Positions 50,668 to 60,471 of a stretch of DNA of 64,000 nucleotides are shown here, piece by piece (positions within the stretch are counted from its first letter, which is position 1; every line of letters begins with the position of its first letter). Origin of the DNA: Alcaligenaceae bacterium SAGV5 (GTDB lineage: Bacteria > Pseudomonadota > Gammaproteobacteria > Burkholderiales > Burkholderiaceae_B); assembly GCA_009360345.1 (NCBI GenBank), contig SPDP01000001.1:682001-746000 (forward strand), written 5' to 3'. Position numbers and translations under genes: made by a program. The notes below the pieces were generated by a model. That model had not been told where the DNA came from. It did no database searches and saw only the letters and a program-made list of their open reading frames with translations.

Positions 50668-51726
50668 ATGAGTATCGAAGTTCGTCATCTCTCCAAGCGT
50701 TTCGGAAACTTCCATGCCCTCAAGGATGTGTCCCTGCACATCGAGTCGGGCGAACTGGTCGCGCTGCTCGGGCCGTCGGGCTGCGGCAAGACGACCTTGC
50801 TGCGCATCATCGCCGGGCTCGAGACGCCCGACGAGGGCAGCGTCTATTTTTCGGGCGAGGACGCGACCGACGTCCACGTGCGCGAACGCCAGGTCGGTTT
50901 CGTGTTCCAGCACTACGCGTTGTTCCGCCACATGACCGTGTTCGAGAACGTGGCCTTCGGCCTGCGCGTCAAGCCGCGCGGCCAGCGGCCCTCCGAGGCG
51001 CAGATCAAGGACAAGGTCCACCAGTTGTTGAATCTGGTCCAGCTCGACTGGCTGGCCGACCGCTACCCTTCGCAATTGTCGGGCGGACAGCGTCAGCGTA
51101 TCGCGCTGGCGCGGGCGCTGGCGGTGGAGCCGCAGGTGCTGCTGCTGGACGAGCCGTTCGGCGCGCTGGATGCCAAGGTGCGCAAGGAGTTGCGCCGCTG
51201 GCTGCGGCGCCTGCACGATGAACTGCACGTGGCCAGCGTGTTCGTGACCCACGACCAGGAAGAGGCGCTGGAGGTGGCCGACCGGGTCGTCCTGATGAAC
51301 GCCGGCCGCATCGAGCAGGTGGGGACTCCCACCGAGGTCTGGGAGCGGCCCGCCACGCCCTTCGTCTATGGTTTCCTGGGCGACGTCAACCAGTTCCATG
51401 GCCAGACCCATGCCGGGGTGCTGCACGCCGACGGACTGACCATTCCCACGCCCGACCTGGCCGACGCGCAGCATGCCAATGCCACCGCCTACATCCGGCC
51501 GCACGAGTTCGACGTGCAGCGCTACAGCGACGGCGATATCGGCCTTGTCACCACGTTCAACCGGGCCTATCTGTCGGGGCCCAGCGCCTACCTGGAACTC
51601 ACCCGCCAGGGGTCGGACCAGCCGGTCGAGGTCGAATTGCCCGCCGAGGTCTTCCGCCAACTCGACCTGAAGGGCGGCGAGGCGCTGATCGTCAAACCGC
51701 GCAACGCGCAAGTCTTCCTTACCTGA
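50668..51726 (+). CDS. cysA: sulfate/thiosulfate import ATPase CysA
   Basis: 352-residue ABC ATPase driving sulfate uptake. Walker [10 protein letters not shown] at 35-43, signature LSGGQRQR at about 137-144, Walker [12 protein letters not shown], switch His in FVTHDQEEA. The C-terminal region with [12 protein letters not shown] and the regulatory TOBE-like domain is typical of CysA. GGGAAGG precedes the ATG, 22 bases after cysW. Confidence 0.97.
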   Translation: MSIEVRHLSKRFGNFHALKDVSLHIESGELVALLGPSGCGKTTLLRIIAGLETPDEGSVYFSGEDATDVHVRERQVGFVFQHYALFRHMTVFENVAFGLRVKPRGQRPSEAQIKDKVHQLLNLVQLDWLADRYPSQLSGGQRQRIALARALAVEPQVLLLDEPFGALDAKVRKELRRWLRRLHDELHVASVFVTHDQEEALEVADRVVLMNAGRIEQVGTPTEVWERPATPFVYGFLGDVNQFHGQTHAGVLHADGLTIPTPDLADAQHANATAYIRPHEFDVQRYSDGDIGLVTTFNRAYLSGPSAYLELTRQGSDQPVEVELPAEVFRQLDLKGGEALIVKPRNAQVFLT

Positions 51727-51729
51727 GCC

Positions 51730-52476
51730 ATGGCCGCCGTGACCGCTTCTTCCTTTCCGTCGCAACGCTGGTCCGAACTGGTCGACCGGCTGGGCGACAT
51801 CGCTCGCGCGCATGCCGACGTGGCGCTGGCCTCGTCGCTGGCCGCCGAGGACATGGTGCTGACCCATGCCATCCTGGATGGCGGGCCGCCCATCGAGATC
51901 TTCACGTTGGACACCGGCCGGCTCAACGCCGAGACCGTCGCGATGATCGATCGCATCGCGGGGCGCTATGGCCGCACCATCGGCGTCGTGCGGCCCGATC
52001 CGGCCGCCGTCCAGGAGTACGTTGCCGCTCGCGGCCTGAACGCGTTCTACGAAAGCGTGGAACTGCGCAAGGCCTGTTGCGAGATCCGTAAGGTCGAGCC
52101 GCTGCGGCGCGTGCTGGCGGGCCGCGGCGCATGGATCACCGGACAGCGGCGCGAGCAGGCCGTGACCCGGGGCGAACTGCCGCTGGACGAACCCGATCCC
52201 GTGTTCGGGCTGCACAAATACAACCCGCTCGCGCTGTGGACCCAGGAAGAAGTCTGGGCCGCCATCCGCGCGCTGGACATTCCCTACAACCCGCTGCACG
52301 ACCGGGGCTATCCCTCGATCGGCTGCGAACCCTGTACCCGCGCCATCCGGCCCGGCGAGGACCTGCGCGCGGGCCGCTGGTGGTGGGAATCGTCCGACTC
52401 CAAGGAGTGCGGGCTGCACGCCGGCAACCTGTCGGCCATCCCGGTCTCCGTCGTCACAACCAAGCAACCAGGCTGA
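51730..52476 (+). CDS. cysH: assimilatory APS reductase (iron-sulfur CysH)
   Basis: 248 residues, thioredoxin-dependent reductase. The Cys pairs CC at 116-117 and CxxC at 199-202 are those that hold a [4Fe-4S] cluster in APS reductases; PAPS reductases of the E. coli type lack them. The C-terminal ECGLH motif (Cys227) carries the catalytic Cys. So APS, not PAPS, is the expected substrate, giving sulfite and AMP. Four bases after cysA and four before cysD. Confidence 0.94.
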   Translation: MAAVTASSFPSQRWSELVDRLGDIARAHADVALASSLAAEDMVLTHAILDGGPPIEIFTLDTGRLNAETVAMIDRIAGRYGRTIGVVRPDPAAVQEYVAARGLNAFYESVELRKACCEIRKVEPLRRVLAGRGAWITGQRREQAVTRGELPLDEPDPVFGLHKYNPLALWTQEEVWAAIRALDIPYNPLHDRGYPSIGCEPCTRAIRPGEDLRAGRWWWESSDSKECGLHAGNLSAIPVSVVTTKQPG

Positions 52477-52479
52477 ACC

Positions 52480-53394
52480 ATGCCCGCTATCCTGAACACC
52501 ACGCGCAGCCATCTCGACTGGCTGGAGTCCGAAGCCATCTTCATCATGCGCGAAGTCGCGGCCGAGTGCGCCCGGCCCGTGCTGCTGTTTTCCGGCGGCA
52601 AGGATTCATGCGTGCTGCTCAGGCTGGCCGAGAAGGCATTCCGGCCCGGCAAGTTCCCGTTCCCGCTGATGCACATCGACACGGGCCACAACTTCGACGA
52701 AGTGATCGCCTTCCGCGATGTCCGCGCCGCCGAGCTGGGCGAGCAACTGATCGTGCGCAGCGTCGAGGACTCCATCGCGCGCGGTTCGGTCGTGCTGCGC
52801 AAGGAGACCGATTCGCGCAATGCCGCGCAGGCCGTCACGCTGCTGGAAGCGATCGAGGAGTTCGGCTTCGACGCTTGCATAGGCGGCGCCCGCCGGGACG
52901 AGGAAAAGGCGCGCGCCAAGGAGCGCATCTTCTCGTTCCGCGACGAATTCGGCCAATGGAATCCCAAGGCCCAGCGCCCCGAGGTCTGGAACCTCTACAA
53001 CACCCGGGTCCATGCCGGCGAGAACATGCGCGTGTTCCCGATCTCGAACTGGACCGAGCTGGACGTGTGGCAATACATCGCCCGCGAGGACCTCGCGCTG
53101 CCGTCGATCTACTACGCGCACCAGCGCGACGTGGTCCGGCGCAAGGGCCTGCTGGTGCCGGTGACACCGCTCACCCCGCCGCAGGACGGCGAAGCGGTCG
53201 AGAACCTGACGGTGCGTTTCCGTACCGTGGGCGATATCTCTTGCACCTGCCCGGTGGCCTCCGAGGCCGCCGATCCGCTGGCGATCATCGCCGAGACCGC
53301 CGTGACGGACATCACCGAGCGCGGTGCCACCCGGATGGACGACCAGACCTCGGAGGCCTCGATGGAGCGCCGCAAGAAGGAAGGATATTTCTGA
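52480..53394 (+). CDS. cysD: sulfate adenylyltransferase small subunit
   Basis: 304-residue PP-loop ATP pyrophosphatase-type subunit. P-loop FSGGKDSCVLL at 37-47, then HIDTGHNFDEVI, GGARRDEEKARAKERIFSFRD and NWTELDVWQYI. It makes APS from ATP and sulfate with CysN. The stop overlaps the cysN start (TGATG). Confidence 0.97.
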   Translation: MPAILNTTRSHLDWLESEAIFIMREVAAECARPVLLFSGGKDSCVLLRLAEKAFRPGKFPFPLMHIDTGHNFDEVIAFRDVRAAELGEQLIVRSVEDSIARGSVVLRKETDSRNAAQAVTLLEAIEEFGFDACIGGARRDEEKARAKERIFSFRDEFGQWNPKAQRPEVWNLYNTRVHAGENMRVFPISNWTELDVWQYIAREDLALPSIYYAHQRDVVRRKGLLVPVTPLTPPQDGEAVENLTVRFRTVGDISCTCPVASEAADPLAIIAETAVTDITERGATRMDDQTSEASMERRKKEGYF

Positions 53395-54713
53395 TGAACG
53401 CCATGACCGATTCCGCATTTTTCTCCACCGCCGACAAAGGCGTGCTGCGACTGATCACGGCCGGCTCGGTGGACGACGGCAAATCGACGCTGATCGGCCG
53501 GCTGCTGTACGACAGCAAGGGCATTTTCGCCGACCAGCTCGACGCGATATCGCGTGCCAAGTACAAGCGCACGGTGGGGGATACGATCGACCTGTCGCTG
53601 CTGACCGACGGCCTGGAGGCCGAGCGCGAACAGGGCATCACGATCGACGTGGCGTACCGTTATTTCTCGACGCCGGTGCGCAAGTTCATCATCGCCGACG
53701 CCCCCGGGCACGAACAGTACACGCGCAACATGGTGACCGGTGCATCCACCGCCGACGTCGCGATCATCCTGATCGACGCCACCCGCGCGGCGGACGGCCA
53801 GTTGCTGACGCAGACCAAGCGCCACAGCACCCTGGCGCACCTGCTGGGCATCCGCCACATCGTGGTCGCGGTGAACAAGATGGATCTGGTCGATTGGAAC
53901 CGCGAGGTGTTCGAGCGTATCCACGCGGCCTACGCGGCCCTGGCGGGGAAGCTCGGCATCGCCGGCTTCCATGTCCTGCCGCTGTCGGCGCTGACCGGCG
54001 ACAATGTCGTCGGCAAGTCCGGACGCACGCCCTGGTACGAGGGGCCGGCCCTGCTCGAACTGCTGGAGGCGCTGGATGCGCGCACGGACGATTCCGGCAA
54101 GGCCCTGCGTTTTCCGGTGCAATTGGTCGCACGCCATGGCGGCGACCGGGCCGATGATTTCCGTGGCTACATGGGGCAGCTCGCCAGCGGCTCGCTGGCC
54201 GTGGGCGACCGCGTGCTGGTCCAGCCCTCTGGCGTGGCGGCGACGGTGAAGTCGCTGGTCGTCCATGCCGGGGTGGTGGAGGGGGCCGTCGCCGGCGACT
54301 CCGTCACCGTCGTACTGGACGAGGACGTGGACGTATCGCGCGGCGATGTGCTGGTGCACGAATCGGCGCCGGCCTTTGTCGCGCGGCAGTTCGAGGCCGA
54401 GATCTGCTGGCTGGACACCCAGGCCCTGAATCCCGCCCGCAAATATCTGCTCAAGCACGGCACCCGCCTGACCTCGGCCAGGATCAAGTCGGTGCTGGCC
54501 CGGCGCGACATCCATGAACTCGCGGAAGTCCCGGCCGAGGCAGCGCCGTTCGCGATGAACGATATCGGCCGCGTGGAAATCGCCACCCGCGACGCGCTGG
54601 CGCTGGACGCCTACGACGACATCGCGGCCACCGGGGCATTCATCCTGATCGACGAAGCCACGCACCAGACGGCGGCGGCAGGCTTGATCAGGCTTCCTCT
54701 TGCCCAGGCCTGA
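53394..54713 (+). CDS. cysN: sulfate adenylyltransferase large subunit (GTPase)
   Basis: 439-residue GTPase of the EF-Tu superfamily. G1 GSVDDGKST at 24-32, G3 ADAPGHEQY, G4 NKMD. The GTPase drives the unfavourable APS formation. It ends after the beta-barrel domains with no C-terminal APS kinase (CysC) domain, unlike CysNC fusions, consistent with the APS-type CysH beside it. The next gene, convergent, is nine bases away. Confidence 0.96.
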   Translation: MNAMTDSAFFSTADKGVLRLITAGSVDDGKSTLIGRLLYDSKGIFADQLDAISRAKYKRTVGDTIDLSLLTDGLEAEREQGITIDVAYRYFSTPVRKFIIADAPGHEQYTRNMVTGASTADVAIILIDATRAADGQLLTQTKRHSTLAHLLGIRHIVVAVNKMDLVDWNREVFERIHAAYAALAGKLGIAGFHVLPLSALTGDNVVGKSGRTPWYEGPALLELLEALDARTDDSGKALRFPVQLVARHGGDRADDFRGYMGQLASGSLAVGDRVLVQPSGVAATVKSLVVHAGVVEGAVAGDSVTVVLDEDVDVSRGDVLVHESAPAFVARQFEAEICWLDTQALNPARKYLLKHGTRLTSARIKSVLARRDIHELAEVPAEAAPFAMNDIGRVEIATRDALALDAYDDIAATGAFILIDEATHQTAAAGLIRLPLAQA

Positions 54714-54722
54714 CGCGCGGAG

Positions 54723-55115
54723 CTAGCGGGGTTCCGGCCGTCGCCATAGCCACACGGCCACCGTCAGCATGATGGCGGTGGACAGTCCGGCCGCCCAGCG
54801 CGGCACGGGAGCGATGAAGAGGACCGCAGCGCACAGGACCATCGTGATGGTGGCGCTCCATTTGGCGCGGCGGCTGACAGAGCCGTCGGCGCGCCAGTTG
54901 CGGATCATGGCGCCGAAGACCGGGTGGCGCTCCAGCCAGGCCAGCAGGCGGGGGGATCCGCGGGCCGCGAACCAGGCTGCCATCAGGATGAATACCGTGG
55001 TCGGCAGGCCCGGCACGAAGATGCCCACGATGCCCAGTGCCAGGCACAGCAGGGCCGCCAGCAGCATCAGGCTGCGGACGACGATACCAGGACCGGAAGC
55101 GGGTTTTTCCTGCAT
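54723..55115 (-). CDS. DUF454/YbaN-family inner-membrane protein
   Basis: 130 residues with three or four hydrophobic segments. The family motif LGIVGIFVPGLPTTVFILMAAW is followed by a region with FAARGSP, LERHPVFG and IRNWRADGSVSRRAKW, all standard for YbaN. Function unknown. Same strand as the helicase but separated by 36 bases. Confidence 0.88.
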   Translation of the reverse strand: MQEKPASGPGIVVRSLMLLAALLCLALGIVGIFVPGLPTTVFILMAAWFAARGSPRLLAWLERHPVFGAMIRNWRADGSVSRRAKWSATITMVLCAAVLFIAPVPRWAAGLSTAIMLTVAVWLWRRPEPR

Positions 55116-55151
55116 GGGCGGGGCGACGGGGGACAGGCCCGTGTCATTGTT

Positions 55152-57296
55152 TCACGGCCGGCCCGGGCCGTCATCGGCGGGTAGCCACTTGGCGAAGAGC
55201 CGGCGCGGCATGGCGGGCGAGATCCACCATTTCCGCTGTACGTTGTCCCACTGCGCGCCCAGTTGCTTGGCCGCGTCCTTGTCGCCGTAGGGCACGTCCA
55301 GGTAGACCCGGGGCGGCGCGGCAGGCGCAACGGGAGCGGCGGGCCGGGCGCGGGCGGCCGCGCGCGCCGCGGGCAGGTTCATCGCACGGATGAAATGGCT
55401 GTCGTGCCCCTGCGGGGTGTACAGGAACAGTTTTTCGCTGGTTCGCGTCATCGCCACATAGAACAGCCGGCGTTCCTCTGCCGGGTCGGCGTGTGCCTGC
55501 GGGAACTCGCCGTCCACGACGAAGGGCATGTGTACGAAGCGCCATTCCTTGCCCTTGGCGGCGCGCGCGGTGGTCACGACGAGCGGGTGTCTGTCCTTTT
55601 TCAGCGCACCGCTGCGGCGCTGGGCCTGGTGCAGGTGGGCCAGCAGGCCGGCGGCGTCCAGGCCGGTGGCGTTGGCGTAGGCGATGAAGCCGTCGATGGA
55701 GCGGGTGACGGCCTGGGCGTCCAGCCGGTGCACGAACAGACGCCGCGTGACGTCGGCCAATTGCAGCTCCGCCGCCGCATGGGCCAGCAGTTCGCCGGCG
55801 GACAGCGAGGAGGCCTGGGCGATCAGATGGTCGCAGACCTCGGCGAAGCGGGCACGCCAGCGGCGGGTGGCGGGATCCACCGTTTCCTGCGCGTCCGCGG
55901 TACGGCTGAGCCGGCCGCTGTAGAAGTAGCGGATGGTGTCGGGATCGGTGGCGATGGTGCGTTCGGCGTCAGCCCATTCGCTTTCCGTATAGGCCAGCCC
56001 CGCGAACAGGCCCAGCGCCCGCAGGATCGCCTTGACGTCGCCGCGGTCGCGCACGGGTGCCATCGACAGCCGGGCGATGTGCAGGATGCCGCGCAGCATC
56101 AGGATCTCGATGCGATCGAGGTAGCTCTGGCAGCCGTCCGTGGCATAGGGCAGGTCGCGCGCGATCAGCGCGTTCTCCAGCGCGATGCTCTGGTGCGCGT
56201 CGCGCAGCACCACGGCGCAGTCGGCCAGGCTGCGCGCGGCGCCCGATTCGACCAGGCCGGCGATCGTGTCCACCACCTGGCGGCAGCAATCGTCCTCCGG
56301 TCCCGTGCCGTAGCGCACGACTTCGACCTCGGTGTCTTGCGCCCGTCCGGACTGGAAGACCTGGGCCGTCAAGGCCTGGGCGCAGGCGCCCAGCGTCGGG
56401 CCGCAGCGGAACGAGTTGGTCAGCGGCAGGCGCCGGGTTCCGGGGAAAAGGTGCTCGAACGCTTCGCCCATGTAGCGGGGGTCGGCGCCGTTCCACGAGT
56501 GGACGACCTGCTCTTTGTCGCCAGCGGCGATGATGCGGGTGCGCGGGCCGGTCAGTCTGCGCAGCAGGTTGATCTGGGCGGCGTTGGCGTCGTGCCATTC
56601 GTCCGCCACGACCAGCGCGGGGCAGGGCAGGGGCACGATCTCGCCCAGCTCATCGGCAATGGCCAGCACGTCGGTGACGAGATCGTGCTCGCTCTGGAAC
56701 GCGAAATGACCCGCGTCGATCCGGCGCAGCCGTTCGTAGGCGCGGCAGATCGACAGGAGTCCGCGCGGCAGGTCGAGTTCGTCGGCCAGTTCCGCGTCCG
56801 AGGCGTCCTCGAAGCGGGCAAGGGCCAGCGTGCCCTTGAGCCGGGACAACTGGTTGATCACGATCTCGGCATGCAGGTTGTTCAGGTCGTAGCCGTATTC
56901 CCGGTCCGCCTGCGGATCGGCGGCGGCTTCCTCGATGGCCTCGAACACGGAGGGCCGCATGGCTTCGGCGTCGGGGTGGTAGTCCTGGGCACCGTCGATC
57001 AGGCCCTGGGCCTGCCAGTCGGACAGCAGCCCGCGCGCGAATTCCGCGTAGGTGGCGACCCGGACCGAGCGCGAGGCGCCGGCTTGCGCCAGGCGCTGGA
57101 GGAAGACCTGCCGGGCGGCCTCGGTGAATACCAGCGCGAGGATGCCGTCGGCCGGCGTGCCCTGGCGCTCGCGGTAGGCCACGCACTGGGCCAGGGTGGT
57201 GGTCTTGCCCGAGCCGGCCACCGCGTCGATCAGCAGGAATTGGCCGGCTTGCGAGACGATCTGCCGTTGCTCCGGCGTCAGCAATAGGGAACTCAT
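55152..57296 (-). CDS. UvrD-like superfamily 1 helicase with C-terminal DUF5710-like domain
   Basis: 714 residues. Walker A AVAGSGKTTT at 25-34; motif II VVADEWHD, where DEWHD replaces the common DEAQD; motif III AAGDKEQVVHSW; motif VI AMTRTSEKLF. This is the small UvrD/Rep type. The last 50 residues, with RVYLDVPYGDKDAAKQLGAQ and KWWISP, match the DUF5710 module that occurs in plasmid primases and relatives and is thought to bind nucleic acid. ATP-dependent DNA unwinding in repair is likely. The ATG at 57296 (MSSLLLTPEQ) is chosen over an upstream in-frame start. Confidence 0.9.
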   Translation of the reverse strand: MSSLLLTPEQRQIVSQAGQFLLIDAVAGSGKTTTLAQCVAYRERQGTPADGILALVFTEAARQVFLQRLAQAGASRSVRVATYAEFARGLLSDWQAQGLIDGAQDYHPDAEAMRPSVFEAIEEAAADPQADREYGYDLNNLHAEIVINQLSRLKGTLALARFEDASDAELADELDLPRGLLSICRAYERLRRIDAGHFAFQSEHDLVTDVLAIADELGEIVPLPCPALVVADEWHDANAAQINLLRRLTGPRTRIIAAGDKEQVVHSWNGADPRYMGEAFEHLFPGTRRLPLTNSFRCGPTLGACAQALTAQVFQSGRAQDTEVEVVRYGTGPEDDCCRQVVDTIAGLVESGAARSLADCAVVLRDAHQSIALENALIARDLPYATDGCQSYLDRIEILMLRGILHIARLSMAPVRDRGDVKAILRALGLFAGLAYTESEWADAERTIATDPDTIRYFYSGRLSRTADAQETVDPATRRWRARFAEVCDHLIAQASSLSAGELLAHAAAELQLADVTRRLFVHRLDAQAVTRSIDGFIAYANATGLDAAGLLAHLHQAQRRSGALKKDRHPLVVTTARAAKGKEWRFVHMPFVVDGEFPQAHADPAEERRLFYVAMTRTSEKLFLYTPQGHDSHFIRAMNLPAARAAARARPAAPVAPAAPPRVYLDVPYGDKDAAKQLGAQWDNVQRKWWISPAMPRRLFAKWLPADDGPGRP

Positions 57297-57401
57297 GGCC
57301 GGAAGTGTAAACCCCCGGCCTTCGCCATCCATGATGCCGGCCACGGACCGGCGGTCGCGCACGTCGGCCACGCGTCCTGTTTTCTCGTCGCGCCGCGGCG
57401 C

Positions 57402-58442
57402 TCAGAACTGGTGATTGATACCGACGCTGAACGCGCGGTTGCCCGCCGTCACGTTGCCGATGTCGTTGGCGTTCCACACCCGGTAGAACCCCGTGGGCGA
57501 GGTGTTGGAGGCCTTGTTGTGGATATACGCGTAGGACGTGTACAGGCTGGTGCGCCTGGACAGCGAATAGACATAGCCGATCGCGTATTGCCGCGCGTCG
57601 AAGTCGTCGGCCGACCGGTCGTTCTTGTTGATGTAGGAAAGGATCAGCCGCCCCTGGCCGATCGGGACCACGGCGCCCACCAGGATGTCCTGGGATTTGT
57701 AGTTGGGCGTGCCAGGCACGATGGCGCCGCGGTTGATGACGTAGTTCAGGTAGCCGATCACCGGGCCGAAGTCGTAGCGGATGCCCAGGAAGGTTTCCTT
57801 CGCGTCCTTGCCCGGGCCGTTCGCGTCCTTGGCGTTGGCGTAGGCGATCTTGCCCCGGAACGGTCCGCGCACGTAGCCCAGCGCGGCCCCGTACTGGTCG
57901 TTCTGGCCGCCGTTCGTGGTCTCGCCCGGCGCGTAGGAGGCTTCCAGTTCCAGTCCGTGCAAGGACGGCGAGTTGTACTTCACCGCGTTGTCGAAGCGGT
58001 TGCTGCCGCCGCGTCCGCCGGCCGAGATCAGGTTCGCGGACGTGCCCGCCATGCCGGTCGAGAACGGATCGAGTTCCGCCTGGGCCACGGCGAGCGTGGT
58101 GTATTGCCGGCCCAGCGTGAGGCGGCCATAGGGCGTGCCCAGCCCGACCAGCGCCTGCCGGCCGAACAGCGTGCCGCCCTGGCCAGACATGCCGGTGTCC
58201 ATCAGGATGCCGGCCTCCAGCGCGAAGAACGCGCTCATGCCCGAGCCCAGATTCTCCTGGCCGCGAAAGCCCAGCCGCGAGCCGGACATCATGCCGCTGG
58301 TGAGCTTGTTGCGCGAGCCGTCGGCCGCGCCGCTTTCATGGACGAAGCCCATATCGGCGATGCCGTACAGGGTGACGCCCGTGGTCTGGGCGTGGGCGGA
58401 GCCCGCGCCCGCCAGCAGGCAGGCGAACGCGTACCGCTTCAT
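57402..58442 (-). CDS. general porin (OmpC/Porin_4 type)
   Basis: 346-residue outer-membrane beta-barrel. The signal peptide MKRYAFACLLAGAGSAHA is followed by QTTGVTLYGIADMGF, the invariant start of betaproteobacterial porins; GLGTPYGRLTLGRQY and the C-terminal FSVGINHQF with terminal Phe are typical. Probably trimeric and cation or anion selective. It lies downstream of a Bug receptor and may admit the same solute. Confidence 0.93.
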   Translation of the reverse strand: MKRYAFACLLAGAGSAHAQTTGVTLYGIADMGFVHESGAADGSRNKLTSGMMSGSRLGFRGQENLGSGMSAFFALEAGILMDTGMSGQGGTLFGRQALVGLGTPYGRLTLGRQYTTLAVAQAELDPFSTGMAGTSANLISAGGRGGSNRFDNAVKYNSPSLHGLELEASYAPGETTNGGQNDQYGAALGYVRGPFRGKIAYANAKDANGPGKDAKETFLGIRYDFGPVIGYLNYVINRGAIVPGTPNYKSQDILVGAVVPIGQGRLILSYINKNDRSADDFDARQYAIGYVYSLSRRTSLYTSYAYIHNKASNTSPTGFYRVWNANDIGNVTAGNRAFSVGINHQF

Positions 58443-58563
58443 GGTGGTGTGACCGACCTTGAACATTGTTGTCTTCCAGAGGAGAAAGCGTGTCCGCGCG
58501 GGAGCACGGAAGGGGAGGGGCGCGCGCGGCCTGCCCCCCGGCAGTGCCGCGCGCGAAGAAAGC

Positions 58564-59553
58564 TCAGTTGGCCTGGATGCCGAATTCCTTGATGATGCGG
58601 GCGTAGCGCGTGTCCTCGGCGGCGATGCGCCGGGCCAGCGCTTCGGGCGCGCCGCCCGTGGGCGTGAGCCCCATCACCGCCGCGCGGGAAACGATGTCCG
58701 GCATCCTGATGATCTCGTTCACGGCCGCGTTCAACTTCTGCACGACCTCGGCCGGCAGACCGCGTGGCCCGAGCAGGGCTTGCCAGGCGCCGACCTCGAC
58801 GTTCTTGTAGCCCAGCTCGGCGAAGGTGGGGACCTCGGGCGCGAAGGGCGAGCGCTGCGGGTCGGCCACGGCCAGCAGGCGCAGCTTGCCGTTGGCGACG
58901 TACGAGGTGATGGGGCCGAGGGTGGTGTACATCAGCGGGACCTGTCCGCCCACCAGGTCGACGATGGCCGGCGCGCTGCCCCGGTACGGGATCTGGTTGA
59001 TCCGTGTGCCGGCGGCCTTGTCGAAAAGCTCTGCCAGGATGTGCATGGGCGATCCCGCGCCGGGGCTGGCGTAGCTTTGTAGCGTGCCCGCTTTCACACC
59101 GGCCACGACTTCCTTCACGGACTTCACGCCGGATTGCTGGGAACTGGCCAGGAACAGCGACTGGGTGCCGATTTCGGCGATGGGCGTGAAGTCGGCCTGG
59201 GCGTCGTAGTCGGCGCCAGTGCCGGGCTTGAGGACGTGGGGCACGATGGCCAGTGTGTTGGGCGCCAGCAGCAGCGTATAACCGTCGGCGGCGGCCCGGG
59301 CCACGTAGGCGCTGCCTATCGATCCGGCCGCGCCGCTGCGGTTCTCGACCACGACGGGCTGGCCCCATCTGGCGCCGAGCTTTTCGCCTATCCAGCGCGC
59401 CAGCACGTCGGTATCGCCGCCCGCGGGATAGGCGACGATGATCTTGACCGGCTTGTCGGGATAGCCGGCCGCCGTGGCGGCCGGCGTGGCGAAGGAGGCT
59501 GCCGCGGCGATGGCGGCGAGCGTGGTGCGTCTTGCGAGATCGATCATGGACAT
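58564..59553 (-). CDS. Bug/TTT-type periplasmic substrate-binding receptor
   Basis: 329 residues with signal peptide (about 29 residues ending TAA), YPDKPVKIIVAYPAGGDTD, VVENRSGAAGSIG and YASPGAGSPMH. Second Bug protein of the window, only moderately like the first. No TctAB partner near. The divergent GntR/FCD regulator at 59750 probably controls it with the porin. Confidence 0.92.
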   Translation of the reverse strand: MSMIDLARRTTLAAIAAAASFATPAATAAGYPDKPVKIIVAYPAGGDTDVLARWIGEKLGARWGQPVVVENRSGAAGSIGSAYVARAAADGYTLLLAPNTLAIVPHVLKPGTGADYDAQADFTPIAEIGTQSLFLASSQQSGVKSVKEVVAGVKAGTLQSYASPGAGSPMHILAELFDKAAGTRINQIPYRGSAPAIVDLVGGQVPLMYTTLGPITSYVANGKLRLLAVADPQRSPFAPEVPTFAELGYKNVEVGAWQALLGPRGLPAEVVQKLNAAVNEIIRMPDIVSRAAVMGLTPTGGAPEALARRIAAEDTRYARIIKEFGIQAN

Positions 59554-59749
59554 CCCTGGAAGCCTCCCGAGGCTAATTTATATGAACGTCTTAAAATATA
59601 AGAAGTGAAGAAAATATAAATTATTTGGGGTTGTGTGAATTTAGGGAAAAACCCTGTCCTTCGTGCGTGTCACCGATGAAACGGGCATGCGCTAAAATTT
59701 ATGAATAACAGCTTTTGTATATATTCAACCGTCGTCGGAGCGGTACCCC
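59554..59749. promoter_or_regulatory. AT-rich divergent control region of the Bug and GntR genes
   Basis: This 196-base gap is much richer in A+T than its flanks. TTTTGTATATATTCAA (about 59712-59727) lies 22 bases before the GntR start and looks like a half-symmetric FCD operator. AATTTATATGAACGTC (59575-59590) lies close to the Bug start. The gap 61339-61418 beyond the hydrolase is likewise AT-rich. Confidence 0.5.
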
Positions 59750-60469
59750 ATGCGATCAGCCGAAACGCCCGCCAAGGCCCGGACGCCCGTCTCCAAGGCG
59801 CCTTCGGAGACCATGTCCGAAAGGGCGTACCAGCACCTGCGCGCCGACGTGATCGCCGGCGCGCTGGCGCCTGGCCAGAAGCTCAGGCTGCAGGCCTTGC
59901 AGCAGCGCTACGAACTGGGCATCAGCCCCATACGCGAAGCCCTCATGCAGCTCTCCGGCGAAGGCCTGGTCAGCAACGACGGCCAGCGCGGCTTCAGCGT
60001 GTCTCCGCTGTCCAAGGAGGACATGCTCGACCTGATGCATGCGCGCACCTCGGTCGAGACGCTGCTGCTCCAGGACGCGATCGAGCACGGCGACGACGAC
60101 TGGGGCGCCAGCATCACGGCCGCCTACTACAAGCTGACGCGGGCGCGCCTGCCCCAGGACCCCAACGACCTCGTGGCGGTGGAACTGTGGGAAGCGGCCC
60201 ACCGAGGATTCCACGCCGCGCTGCTGGCCGCCGCGCGGTCCAAGTGGCTGATGCGCATCGACGAACAATTGATCGATCATTCCGAGCGTTACCGCCGGAT
60301 CCGCCTGGCCTACACGTCCTCGGCGCAACAGCTCGAGGATGACGTGATGAGCGAACACGCGCAGTTGATGGAGGCCGCCCTGGCCCGCAACGCCGGGCTG
60401 GCCAGCGAATTGCTGCGCAGCCACCTGATGCGGACCGCGCAGGTGCTGGGCGAGCGTTTCGCCGAATAG
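59750..60469 (+). CDS. GntR-family regulator with FCD domain
   Basis: 239 residues. N-terminal winged helix about 22-85 (SERAYQHLRADVIAGALAPGQKL, then ISPIREALMQLSGEGLV) and an alpha-helical FCD ligand domain about 95-225 with His residues (WEAAHRGFHAALLAA, EHAQLMEAAL) that bind metal and a carboxylate. CsiR/GlaR-like regulators of this type control organic acid uptake. Divergent from the Bug gene and convergent with the hydrolase gene, two bases apart. Confidence 0.92.
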   Translation: MRSAETPAKARTPVSKAPSETMSERAYQHLRADVIAGALAPGQKLRLQALQQRYELGISPIREALMQLSGEGLVSNDGQRGFSVSPLSKEDMLDLMHARTSVETLLLQDAIEHGDDDWGASITAAYYKLTRARLPQDPNDLVAVELWEAAHRGFHAALLAAARSKWLMRIDEQLIDHSERYRRIRLAYTSSAQQLEDDVMSEHAQLMEAALARNAGLASELLRSHLMRTAQVLGERFAE

Positions 60470-60471
60470 GC

